A DNA stretch of 64,000 nt from Denitrobaculum sp965225735 (GTDB taxonomy: Bacteria; Pseudomonadota; Alphaproteobacteria; Kiloniellales; Kiloniellaceae): positions 186,001 through 250,000 of the forward strand of contig CBDDBN010000024.1 in NCBI GenBank assembly GCA_965225735.1. Direction: 5' to 3'. Shown here piece by piece: positions 1 to 7,376 of this stretch (positions within the stretch are counted from its first letter, which is position 1; the number at the start of each line of letters is the position of its first letter). The notes below the pieces were generated by a model. The model searched no databases. It saw only the letters and a program-made list of their open reading frames with translations, and had not been told where the DNA came from. The position numbers and the translations under genes are program-made.

Positions 1-308
1 AACAGAGCGTCGACGAGACGGGCATCACGCTGAGCAACCTGACGTCGGACCTGCGCGAGCGCTTTTCAGTCGATGAGGACGCCAAAGGCGTGCTGGTGGT
101 CGAGGTTGAACCGGGCAGCGAAGCTGACGAAAAGGGCCTGCGCGCCGGAGATATCATCCTCAGCATCGGCCTGGACCCTGTGTCCTCGGCAGAGGAACTG
201 ACCGGCGAACTGGACAAGCTGCGCGACGAAGAGATCACCGTCGTCACGCTGGGTCTGATGCGGGCGGACCGAGAGAGCTTCGTGGCCCTGAGGCTGGATC
301 AAGCCTAA
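1..308 (+). CDS. C-terminal fragment of Do-like (DegP/HtrA) serine protease, second PDZ domain
   Basis: The reading frame is open from the window edge (first full codon at position 3) and ends at TAA 306-308. It encodes about 101 residues. The segment reading GVLVVEVEPGSEADEKGLRAGD followed by ILSIG is the carboxylate-binding part of a PDZ domain (exposed hydrophobic strand, then A-x-x-x-G-L-R-x-G-D). Do-like periplasmic proteases end in such a second PDZ domain, which helps substrate recognition and oligomerisation. A Do-like protease gene directly before an OmpR-type regulator and kinase is a common alphaproteobacterial order, which supports the call. The protease domain itself lies outside the window, so the family is inferred from the tail and its neighbours. 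Confidence 0.75.
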   Translation, partial: QSVDETGITLSNLTSDLRERFSVDEDAKGVLVVEVEPGSEADEKGLRAGDIILSIGLDPVSSAEELTGELDKLRDEEITVVTLGLMRADRESFVALRLDQA

Positions 309-379
309 CTGCCATAACAAACCAACGACTCCAACCTCGTCCCGGCCAGCATCTCGCCCTGACCCCGCCGGGGCGCGGC

Positions 380-429
380 GGCGGGCCCGTTACGCCCTTC
401 CCCTCCGTATCGGGTCCGCCTTTTTTTCT
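380..429 (+). terminator. Probable Rho-independent terminator after the Do-like protease
   Basis: A 10-bp stem, GGCGGGCCCG (380-389) and CGGGTCCGCC (411-420) with one G-T wobble, encloses a 21-base loop and is followed by a run of seven T (421-427). The loop is long for a terminator, but the stem plus T-run is clear. It separates the protease gene from the regulator gene at 589. Confidence 0.6.
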
Positions 430-588
430 CTACAAAGCGATCGAAGAGCTAGAGGAAACACTCAGCCGGATCGCGCGGTTTCATGGACGAACCTTGCTAT
501 CGGGGGTTAACGTACAAAGCTATTAAGAGATCGGCGCCGCAAGACAGTCCGAGCAAATGGCGGGAAAGCCGAGAAAGCCGTTAGACCC

Positions 589-1266
589 ATGCGTATACTG
601 ATTATCGAAGACGACAGCGAAACAGCGACCTACGTTTCGAAAGGCCTGTCCGAGAACGGCTACACCACCGACGTGGCGAATAGCGGCAAGGACGGGCTGG
701 TTCGTGCAGTCAGCGAAGACTACGACCTGGCGATCGTCGACCGCATGCTACCGGAGCTGGATGGTCTCTCGATCGTCGAGACCCTGCGCAAGGCTGACAA
801 GGATACGCCGATCATCTTCCTCAGTGCCCTGGGCGGCGTGAAAGACCGGGTTAAGGGCCTGCGCAGCGGCGGCGATGACTATCTAGTCAAACCTTTCGCC
901 TTCTCCGAACTGCTGGCCCGCGTCGAGGCGCTGCTGCGGCGCCCTGCGAGCCGAGCGGTGGAGACCAGCCTGCGGGTTGCCGATCTGGAGATGGATCTGC
1001 TGGCCCGGCGGGTCGCCCGCGCCGGGCAAGCAATCGAGCTGCAGCCGCGCGAATTCAGACTTCTAGAATATCTCATGCGTCACGCCGGGCAGGTCGTGAC
1101 CCGAACCATGCTGCTGGAAAACGTGTGGGACTATCTCTTCGACCCGCAGACCAACGTGATCGACGTGCATGTCAGCCGCCTGCGCCAGAAAATCGACAAG
1201 AACTTCGAACCTGCCCTTCTGCACACCGTCCGCGGCGCCGGCTATTCACTGCGCAGCCCGGATTGA
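589..1266 (+). CDS. OmpR-family DNA-binding response regulator (FeuP-like)
   Basis: A 225-residue two-domain regulator. The receiver domain (about 1-115) has the acidic cluster E7, D8, D9, the phospho-acceptor D51 in VDRMLP, the switch serine S79 and K101 in KPFAF. A winged-helix OmpR/PhoB effector domain follows (about 125-222), with the usual LQPREFRLLEYL and VDVHVSRLRQK-type segments. It accepts phosphate from the kinase encoded next (stop to GTG start, 4 bp apart) and should bind promoter DNA. The receiver details and the position behind a Do-like protease resemble the FeuP group of rhizobia, although heavy-metal regulators (CopR/CusR) share much of this sequence. The target genes cannot be read from the sequence. 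Confidence 0.92.
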   Translation: MRILIIEDDSETATYVSKGLSENGYTTDVANSGKDGLVRAVSEDYDLAIVDRMLPELDGLSIVETLRKADKDTPIIFLSALGGVKDRVKGLRSGGDDYLVKPFAFSELLARVEALLRRPASRAVETSLRVADLEMDLLARRVARAGQAIELQPREFRLLEYLMRHAGQVVTRTMLLENVWDYLFDPQTNVIDVHVSRLRQKIDKNFEPALLHTVRGAGYSLRSPD

Positions 1267-1270
1267 AGCA

Positions 1271-2689
1271 GTGGTCAAGGTAGAGACCGCCGCCAGGCCG
1301 CAGCACCGCCGGCTTTTCCATTCCCGGATCTTTCGCCTGGCGGTCATCTATCTCTGCCTTTTCACGGCCTCGGTTCTCGGTCTCCTGGGCTTCATCTACT
1401 GGTCCGCCACCGAATCCGTCACCCGTCAGATCGACAGCACCATCAACGCCGAGATCACAGGCCTGTCCGAGCAGTTCAATCAGCGCGGCCTGATTGGCCT
1501 GGTTCAGGCGATCGAACGGCGCGCCGGGACTGCCGGCGCCTCCCGCGGATTGTATCTTTTGGCCGACGAAGCCTTTGAGCCGCTGGCCGGCAACCTGTCG
1601 CGCTGGCCCGACGAATTACCCGATCCTGAAGGTTGGGTGACCTTCCGGCTGGAGTACCCAGACGACTCGGGCAGCGGCACGAACTTCGGACGCGCCAGAG
1701 TCTTCGATCTTGGCGGACGCTTCCACCTGCTGGTAGGGCACGATATCGAGGAGCGCAGCCGCATTGCCGCTTCCATCCGGGGCACCCTGGTCTGGAGCGT
1801 GGTCATCGCTATCGGCGTATCGCTGATCGGCGGCGTTCTGATGAGCCGCTCGTTGCTGCGCCAGATCGACGGCATCAACGACACCAGCCGCGAAATCATG
1901 GCCGGCGATTTGGGGCGACGCATCCCCATCGGTAAGCATGGCGACGAAATCGACGAGGTGGCGGGCAACCTGAACGCCATGCTGGATCAGATAGAGCGGC
2001 TGCTGGCGGGTATGAGCCAGATCTCAGACAATATCGCGCACGATCTGCGCACGCCCATCTCACGCCTGCGGACCGGTTTGGAATCCTCCCTGATAGGGCG
2101 TGCCGATCCAGACGACTATCGGGATGCCATCCGGCGCGCCATCGAAGAGGCCGACAACATCCTCAAAACCTTCAACGCCCTGCTGAGCATCGCGCAGGCC
2201 GAGGCCGGCGCTACGGATGCTCAATTCGAAAGCATCGATCTCAAGGCTCTGCTGCAGGACGTGGGGGAACTGTATGAACCCCTGGCGGAAGAGCAGGACA
2301 TCGAGCTGACACTCGAAACCGGGCCCGCCATTACGCTTCAGGGCGACCGCAATCTGTTGTTCCAGGCGGTAGCCAACCTGACCGACAATGCCCTGAAGTT
2401 TTCGCCAGCAGGTTCCGAAGTGACGCTGGCACTGCGGAACTCGGCTGTGACTGGGGAATCGAGGCCGCAAGGCGAGATCGTTGTCACAGACCAGGGCCCA
2501 GGCATCCCGGCAGACGATCGCGAGCGGGTTCTGGAGCGCTTTCACCGCCTGGAGGCCAGCCGCAGCACCCCGGGCAACGGGTTAGGTCTCAGCCTGGTCT
2601 CAGCCGTCGCAAAGCTGCATGGCGGAAGCCTGCATCTGGAAGACAACGTCCCCGGTTTGCGGGCCAAACTTTTGCTGCCAACGACCTGA
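1271..2689 (+). CDS. HAMP-domain sensor histidine kinase, partner of the upstream regulator
   Basis: A membrane sensor kinase of 472 residues from the GTG at 1271. That start lies 4 bp after the regulator stop; earlier in-frame ATGs lie inside the regulator gene. Order of parts: TM1 (about 20-44), a periplasmic sensor of about 125 residues, TM2 (about 171-192), HAMP (about 193-245), a HisKA domain with H257 in HDLRTP, and an ATPase domain with the N box (N373 in NLTDNALKF), the G1 box (D407 in DQGPGIP) and the G2 box (GNGLGL near 435-440). All catalytic elements are present, so it should autophosphorylate and pass phosphate to D51 of the neighbour. The input signal is unknown. The periplasmic domain has no evident metal-ligand cluster. 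Confidence 0.93.
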   Translation: MVKVETAARPQHRRLFHSRIFRLAVIYLCLFTASVLGLLGFIYWSATESVTRQIDSTINAEITGLSEQFNQRGLIGLVQAIERRAGTAGASRGLYLLADEAFEPLAGNLSRWPDELPDPEGWVTFRLEYPDDSGSGTNFGRARVFDLGGRFHLLVGHDIEERSRIAASIRGTLVWSVVIAIGVSLIGGVLMSRSLLRQIDGINDTSREIMAGDLGRRIPIGKHGDEIDEVAGNLNAMLDQIERLLAGMSQISDNIAHDLRTPISRLRTGLESSLIGRADPDDYRDAIRRAIEEADNILKTFNALLSIAQAEAGATDAQFESIDLKALLQDVGELYEPLAEEQDIELTLETGPAITLQGDRNLLFQAVANLTDNALKFSPAGSEVTLALRNSAVTGESRPQGEIVVTDQGPGIPADDRERVLERFHRLEASRSTPGNGLGLSLVSAVAKLHGGSLHLEDNVPGLRAKLLLPTT

Positions 2690-3065
2690 CGAGCCGGAAC
2701 CAAAAGCGCCTTCACGACGTTGTAGTTCAGGGAGAGCCATCTTTTTGGCCTCTCAAACGCCCGAATCCCTGGCAAAAACAGCCTTAAAGCAATTTGGGTC
2801 TAACTTGGCTCAAAGCGCACCATTCCGAATCTGCAAGATGCTGATTTAAAAAGCATATTTTAAGAATCAGCGACTATGGAGAAACGCGAAACGCTGTGTT
2901 TCACAGGATCGTGAAATTTTGTGCAATTTCATAGCGGCCCTGAACCGCCAGCTATGAAGCATAAAGCCGAACGATTTTTCTTATCCGGGCGTAACGAGGC
3001 CGTCCATGGAAGACGGTGAAATCAACCAAGGCCGCATTGAGCGCCCCAAACTGGAGACAGAGATT
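2690..3065. promoter_or_regulatory. Intergenic region with two palindromes upstream of the cupredoxin-like gene
   Basis: This 376-bp gap holds two clean inverted repeats upstream of the gene at 3066. TTTCAC-N6-GTGAAA lies at 2899-2916, and TTCATAGC-N15-GCTATGAA at 2928-2958. Either could be an operator or a leader hairpin. A weaker hairpin, GAGAGCCA/TGGCCTCTC, sits at 2732-2754 after the kinase gene but lacks a T-run. A ribosome-binding site GGAGA at 3053-3057 fits the ATG at 3066. No gene is supported here. Confidence 0.45.
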
Positions 3066-3536
3066 ATGCCCAAGAACTTTTTCGCTGGTTCCCTCCTCGC
3101 CGCCGGACTGACGTCTGCGGCATTCGCCCTGCCGAGCTACGCGGCAGGAGACGCTCAGATCATCGAATTGACGCAGACCGCCTGCCAGTTCGTCGAGGTC
3201 GAGGGCAAAGACCATGGTTTTACTTCGAATAAGAAGGCCGACTGCAACGCCATCAACGACAAGACCGGCGAAGAGCGGCTGGCCAATGCCCAGATCCTGA
3301 AGCTGAAGCCGGGCAAATACATCTTCCGGGTTAAGAACGAAAACGTCCCCTACGATCTCGGTTTCTGGGTGCGCGGCGACGGTCTGGTCAACCGAGCGAC
3401 TCTTCCGAGCGTCTCCGGCGGCGGCCTGAGCATCGGCACGACCAAAGACTATGAAATCACCTTAAAGGCTGGCGAATACGTCTTCTCCTGCCCCCTGAAC
3501 CCCACGCCCGACTACAAACTGGTTGTCGAGGGCTGA
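3066..3536 (+). CDS. Secreted cupredoxin-fold-like protein lacking the usual copper ligands
   Basis: A 156-residue exported protein from ATG 3066, which has a good GGAGA site 8 bp upstream. Residues 1-26 are a signal peptide ending near SYA-AGD. The mature part (LKPGKYIFRVKN in the middle, LKAGEYVFSCPLNP at the end) has the strand pattern and late cysteine of a cupredoxin fold. However, the late Cys is followed by PLNPTPDYK rather than the His and Met that complete a type 1 copper site, and no histidine follows it. Three cysteines remain in the mature protein, two of which could form a disulfide. The flavoprotein gene starts 60 bp downstream on the same strand. It is probably a redox or metal-stress companion, but the function is not assigned. 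Confidence 0.6.
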   Translation: MPKNFFAGSLLAAGLTSAAFALPSYAAGDAQIIELTQTACQFVEVEGKDHGFTSNKKADCNAINDKTGEERLANAQILKLKPGKYIFRVKNENVPYDLGFWVRGDGLVNRATLPSVSGGGLSIGTTKDYEITLKAGEYVFSCPLNPTPDYKLVVEG

Positions 3537-3596
3537 TAGCGCCCTCTCTTTCCCGAGTGCCACGCCGGGTTTGCCAAAAAACGAGGAGACATTGAA

Positions 3597-5027
3597 ATGT
3601 CCGAGAAACAGGTCATCAAAGCAGACATCGCAATTATCGGCGCAGGCTCCGGCGGGCTGAGCGTCGCGGCCGGCGCCGCCCAGATGGGCGCAAAGGTCGT
3701 GCTGATCGAAAAGGGAAAAATGGGCGGCGATTGCCTGAACTATGGCTGCGTCCCTTCCAAGGCCATGATCGCAGCCGGTGAAGCAGCTGAGACAGTGCGT
3801 ACCTCCGGGAAGTTCGGTGTCAACGGTCACGAGCCGGAGATCGACTTCGCCAAGGTCAATGCGCATGTCCACGATGTGATCGACGGAATCGCCCCACATG
3901 ACTCGGTCGAGCGTTTCGAGGGACTCGGCGTTCAGGTGATCCAGGCGGCGGGCCGCTTTGTCAGCCGGAATGAGATCGAAGCCGGTGACTATCGCATCAA
4001 AGCCCGGCGCTTTGTAGTCTCGACCGGATCTTCGGCTTTCGTGCCGCCGATCGAAGGCATCAACGACGTCCCTTACCTGACCAACGAGACGGTCTTTAAT
4101 CTGACCGACCGGCCCGAACATCTGATTATCGTCGGCGGCGGCCCCATCGGGATCGAGATGGCGCAGGCACACCGTCGGCTTGGCGCGCGCGTCACGGTCG
4201 TCGAAGGTCTCTCCATCATGGGCAACGACGATCCGGAAGCGGTCGAGGTCGTCCGTCAACGGCTGCTGGATGAAGGCATCGAACTGCACGAAAAGGCCAA
4301 GGTGGAGAGTGTCACCCGTGAGGGTAACGGCGTCTCGGTTCTGGTCAGCCACGAGGGCAAGAGCCAACAGATCGAGGGTTCACATCTGCTGATCGCCGCA
4401 GGCCGCCGGCCGAACGTTGCGGGCTTGGGGCTCGAGGAAGCGGACATCGATTACACCCCGCGCGGTATCGAGATCGACAGCCGTCTGCGCACCTCGAATA
4501 AAAAGGTTTTCGCCATTGGCGATGTCGCCGGCAGCTTTCAGTTCACCCATGTCGCCGGCTACCACGCCGGTATCGTGATCCGGAACGCCATGTTCAATCT
4601 GCCTTCCAAGGTCGACACCAAGGCCGTGCCCTGGGTGACCTATACGGATCCGGAGCTTGCGCATGTCGGCCTGACCGAAGCCGCTGCTCAAGACCAAGGC
4701 CTGGAAGCCAAAGCCGTGAAGTTCGATTTTTCCGGTAACGATCGGGCGCGGGCCGAACGCGCCACCGACGGCTTCATCAAGGCGGTGATCGGCAAGAAAG
4801 GCAAGATCCTGGGCGCGACCATCGTCGGCCGTCACGCCGGCGAATTGATCCTGCCCTGGGTTCTAGCCGTGCAGAAAGGCTTGAAAGCTTCCGACATGGC
4901 CGGCGTTATCGCGCCCTATCCGACGCTGGGTGAAGTCTCGAAACGGGTCGCCGGTGCCTACTACACCCCCGCTCTCTTTTCCGAACGTACGAAGAGCGTT
5001 GTGGGGCTGATGCAAAAGCTGCCCTGA
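3597..5027 (+). CDS. FAD-dependent pyridine nucleotide-disulfide oxidoreductase, MerA/Lpd-like
   Basis: A 476-residue class I flavoprotein disulfide reductase. It has the N-terminal FAD motif IIGAGSGG, the redox pair C46 and C51 in CLNYGCVPSK, a second nucleotide-binding motif VGGGPIGIE near 179-187, the FAD motif FAIGDVAG near 304, and a dimerisation domain. At the C-terminal active site, lipoamide dehydrogenases have HxHPTxxE. Here the stretch is APYPTLGE, so Tyr441 replaces the catalytic His while E446 is kept. MerA also has an aromatic residue near here, but this protein lacks MerA's N-terminal HMA domain and its C-terminal Cys pair. It is therefore neither standard Lpd nor standard mercuric reductase. 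Such proteins often occur next to, or fused with, TVP38/TMEM64 proteins, as here. Confidence 0.88.
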   Translation: MSEKQVIKADIAIIGAGSGGLSVAAGAAQMGAKVVLIEKGKMGGDCLNYGCVPSKAMIAAGEAAETVRTSGKFGVNGHEPEIDFAKVNAHVHDVIDGIAPHDSVERFEGLGVQVIQAAGRFVSRNEIEAGDYRIKARRFVVSTGSSAFVPPIEGINDVPYLTNETVFNLTDRPEHLIIVGGGPIGIEMAQAHRRLGARVTVVEGLSIMGNDDPEAVEVVRQRLLDEGIELHEKAKVESVTREGNGVSVLVSHEGKSQQIEGSHLLIAAGRRPNVAGLGLEEADIDYTPRGIEIDSRLRTSNKKVFAIGDVAGSFQFTHVAGYHAGIVIRNAMFNLPSKVDTKAVPWVTYTDPELAHVGLTEAAAQDQGLEAKAVKFDFSGNDRARAERATDGFIKAVIGKKGKILGATIVGRHAGELILPWVLAVQKGLKASDMAGVIAPYPTLGEVSKRVAGAYYTPALFSERTKSVVGLMQKLP

Positions 5028-5071
5028 CAAACGCCACGCAAACCTCATTCAAACACCAAAGGAACAAGAAC

Positions 5072-5815
5072 ATGAGTTCGACGACCGTCAATCAACCGCG
5101 CGGCGGTTTTGCCCAAAAGGCGCGCCGTCTCGCGCCGGCGGCCGCCATCCTTGCAGCCATCGCAGGCGCCTTCGCGCTGGGTCTCGACGAGTACCTCAGC
5201 TTCGAGGCCCTGCGCGAGAACCGTGAAGTCCTGATGGCCTTCACGGAGAACAATGCTATCGCCGCCGTAGCGCTCTTCATCGGCGCCTACGCGATTTCGA
5301 CAGCTCTTTCCTTGCCAGGCGGCGCCATTCTGACCATCGCTGGCGGGTTTCTTTTCGGCGGCATCCTGGGCACAGCCTGGGTGGTGATCGGTGCCACGAC
5401 CGGTGCCGTCGGCATCTTTCTGGCTGCGCGCACCGCTCTGGGTGACGGTCTGAAGGCCAAGGCAGGCCCCTGGCTGAAGAAGATGGAAGCAGGCTTCCAG
5501 GAGAATGCTCTCAGTTACCTTCTGGTGCTGCGTCTCGTGCCGCTCTTCCCCTTCTTCGTGGTCAATTTGGTTCCCGCTTTCCTGGGCGTGAACCTGCGGA
5601 CCTTCACCCTGGCAACCTTTATCGGGATCATCCCAGGTTCCTTTGTCTTCGCATCCGTCGGCGCCGGCCTTGGCAGTGTCTTCGATAGCGGTGAGAGCTT
5701 CTCTCCGGCCAGCGCCCTGACCCCTGAAGTCATCGTAGCCCTCGTGGGACTCTCGATCCTGTCGCTCGTCCCAGTGGTCTACAAGCGAATCAAAACCACC
5801 CGGAAGGCGGCTTAG
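5072..5815 (+). CDS. TVP38/TMEM64 (DedA-superfamily, SNARE-associated) membrane protein
   Basis: A 247-residue integral membrane protein with a short cytoplasmic N-terminus, a first helix near 23-42 and further helices across the protein. The family signatures are visible: GGAILTIAGGFLFGG near 84-98 and LRLVPLFPFFVVNLVPAFLGV near 152-172, ending in GIIPGSFVFASVGAGLGS. DedA-superfamily proteins are thought to move or flip lipids, and the role of this branch is unclear. It starts 44 bp after the flavoprotein stop and is followed by a terminator, so it is probably the last gene of the 3066-5815 unit. AAAGG at 5058-5062 is the likely ribosome-binding site. Confidence 0.9.
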   Translation: MSSTTVNQPRGGFAQKARRLAPAAAILAAIAGAFALGLDEYLSFEALRENREVLMAFTENNAIAAVALFIGAYAISTALSLPGGAILTIAGGFLFGGILGTAWVVIGATTGAVGIFLAARTALGDGLKAKAGPWLKKMEAGFQENALSYLLVLRLVPLFPFFVVNLVPAFLGVNLRTFTLATFIGIIPGSFVFASVGAGLGSVFDSGESFSPASALTPEVIVALVGLSILSLVPVVYKRIKTTRKAA

Positions 5816-5867
5816 GGCCTAAACCACTCCCTGTCGCTCACCGACGATTACCCCTTGGTTTTGATGG

Positions 5868-5903
5868 GCCCCGCCATAGTTATGTGGCGGGGTCTTTATT
5901 TTT
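5868..5903 (+). terminator. Rho-independent terminator after the TVP38 gene
   Basis: A 9-bp stem, GCCCCGCCA (5868-5876) and TGGCGGGGT (5885-5893), has an 8-base loop and is followed by CTTTATTTTT. It lies 52 bp after the TVP38 stop and before the ATG of the dehydrogenase at 5951. It therefore ends the upstream unit and also argues against an earlier start for the dehydrogenase. Confidence 0.85.
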
Positions 5904-5950
5904 CACGGAGCGGCTTCGGCAATGAACCCAGCAGTACGACCAGAGACAGC

Positions 5951-6700
5951 ATGATCGAGCTCAAGTCCTTCGGCGAGAGATTGAACGTCGCCGTGATCGG
6001 AGCCTCTGGCGGTATCGGTAGCGCCGTCGTTCAGGCACTGGCCGATTGTTCACAAGTCGAGCGCATCTGTGCTTTTTCGCGGCAGGAAAACGGGTTCGAT
6101 GATAGCCCGAGAGTCGTATCCGCTCGCATTGACCTCATGAACGAAGATTCGATCCGCAACGCCGCCGCCCTCTTGCAGGAAACCGGGCCACTGCACCTGA
6201 TTTTCATCGCCACCGGCATCTTGCATCAAAGGGATGGCTTCCAGCCGGAGAAAACCTGGAACAGCCTGGATCCGGAAGCAATGGAGCTCGCTTTCAAGAT
6301 CAATACGGTCGGACCTGCGCTCGTTGCAAAACACTTCCTCCCTTTGCTAGCGAAGAACCGTAAATCGGTCTTTGCAGCCCTCTCCGCCAGGGTCGGCAGC
6401 ATCTCGGACAATCAGCTTGGCGGCTGGTACAGCTATCGCGCCTCCAAGGCGGCGCTCAACATGCTGCTAAAGGGCTTTTCTATCGAACTTGCGCGGCGGA
6501 ACGACGGCGCTATATGCGTTGGCTTGCATCCCGGCACCGTCGACACGGACCTGTCTGCCCCCTTCCAACGTGGGGTTCCGGCCACGCAGCTCTTCTCACC
6601 GGTGACTTCCGCACACCACCTCTTAAAGGTGATCGACCGGCTCGCGCCGACGGACAGCGGCAAAGTCTTCGCTTGGGATGGCGCCGAAATCCCCGCCTGA
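5951..6700 (+). CDS. Short-chain dehydrogenase/reductase (C-factor/YciK-like)
   Basis: A 249-residue classical SDR from ATG 5951; longer in-frame starts lie upstream of or inside the preceding terminator. It has the NAD(P) motif GASGGIG at 18-24, a catalytic S150 and YRASK (Y162, K166). LHLIFIATGIL at 81-91 stands where SDRs have the NNAG strand. The LHPGTVDTDLSAPFQRGVP segment near 193-211 is typical of the CsgA/C-factor-like SDR group, whose substrates are mostly unknown. No ribosome-binding site stands out. It is transcribed alone, with a terminator before it and a long gap after it. Confidence 0.85.
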   Translation: MIELKSFGERLNVAVIGASGGIGSAVVQALADCSQVERICAFSRQENGFDDSPRVVSARIDLMNEDSIRNAAALLQETGPLHLIFIATGILHQRDGFQPEKTWNSLDPEAMELAFKINTVGPALVAKHFLPLLAKNRKSVFAALSARVGSISDNQLGGWYSYRASKAALNMLLKGFSIELARRNDGAICVGLHPGTVDTDLSAPFQRGVPATQLFSPVTSAHHLLKVIDRLAPTDSGKVFAWDGAEIPA

Positions 6701-7376
6701 GCCACCTAAAGACGATGGAAGCTGGTCGCCTCGCGAATTTTCTATTGAAACTCGATCTTTTTATACGTATACATATAATTAACTTCTCGGCGTCGGTTCC
6801 GGAATGCTGAGTGTCACGCAGACACCTACTTTCGGGCTGACGAGAGCCTGACTCTGCATCGCTGAATATGCGAACCGTGTGCCAGGCTCTCAAGCATTCG
6901 AGTAGAGGGCGATCCTTTCTCTCGATCGATTAATCGAGAGCGATCGCACTCTAGGGCTTGATCGTCTCTGAAGAAGACGACCGCTCCAGAGCGCTGTTCC
7001 GATTCTATTTCGAATTCCGGAACCGACAGGGCGCTCTCAAGAAAATCACATATTGCGACAGGCAGTCACCGCGTTCGTCAAATGGAGTGCGTTCATTCCA
7101 GGCCGCGTCGGCCATGAAAGTGTATCGCCCTCTAACCGGCGTCTGACGTTCGTTATCCGATTCATCAATCGGTTTCGACGACAGGGTCGTCGTCCCCATC
7201 CGGACGGCTCGCCCTTTCGTAACGGCCCCACTTTGCCTCGAAACCAGCCAACGCAGCAGATCGCGTTTAGACGGGCTCAAAATTCACTGTCTCTCAATCA
7301 GCAACACGCTGATTTCGAAGACAAATCTTGAGGCCGATGAAAGAAGAAAACGCAATCCACTATCAGGAGTACAACG
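6701..7376. other. 676-bp gene-free region before the Cys-rich gene
   Basis: I find no convincing gene here; the small open frames have low-complexity Arg-rich translations typical of chance. The region is richer in A+T than its neighbours and holds several inverted repeats. TATACGTATA lies at 6762-6771 just before TATAAT (6774-6779), a large hairpin lies at 6903-6953 (listed separately), TCGTC-N9-GACGA at 6962-6980, and GTTCCG-N16-CGGAAC at 6996-7023. The end carries AGGAG at 7365-7369, the ribosome-binding site of the gene at 7377. A long 5' leader or complex operator region is likely. Confidence 0.5.
6903..6953. repeat. 51-bp near-perfect inverted repeat (two-tier hairpin)
   Basis: The outer arms are TAGAGGGCGATC (6903-6914) and GATCGCACTCTA (6942-6953), which pair at 11 of 12 positions. 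The inner arms are CTCTCGAT (6919-6926) and ATCGAGAG (6933-6940), perfect, around a 6-base loop. The two tiers are separated by CTTT on one side and a single C on the other. No T-run follows on either strand, so this is not a simple terminator. Candidate roles are operator, RNA structural element or mobile-repeat remnant. Confidence 0.75.

Noticed and set aside
3462..4367. 301-codon open frame on the minus strand
   Set aside because: It is the antisense shadow of the flavoprotein gene, as is common in GC-rich DNA, and it crosses the end of the cupredoxin-like gene.
3597..5027. Mercuric reductase MerA
   Set aside because: There is no HMA domain, no C-terminal Cys pair, and no merR, merT or merP genes nearby, so only a MerA/Lpd-like label is justified.
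7053..7331. 92-codon open frame before the Cys-rich gene
   Set aside because: Arg/Pro/Ser-rich translation without a domain or start signal. The overlapping minus-strand frames are equally poor, so chance is the best explanation.
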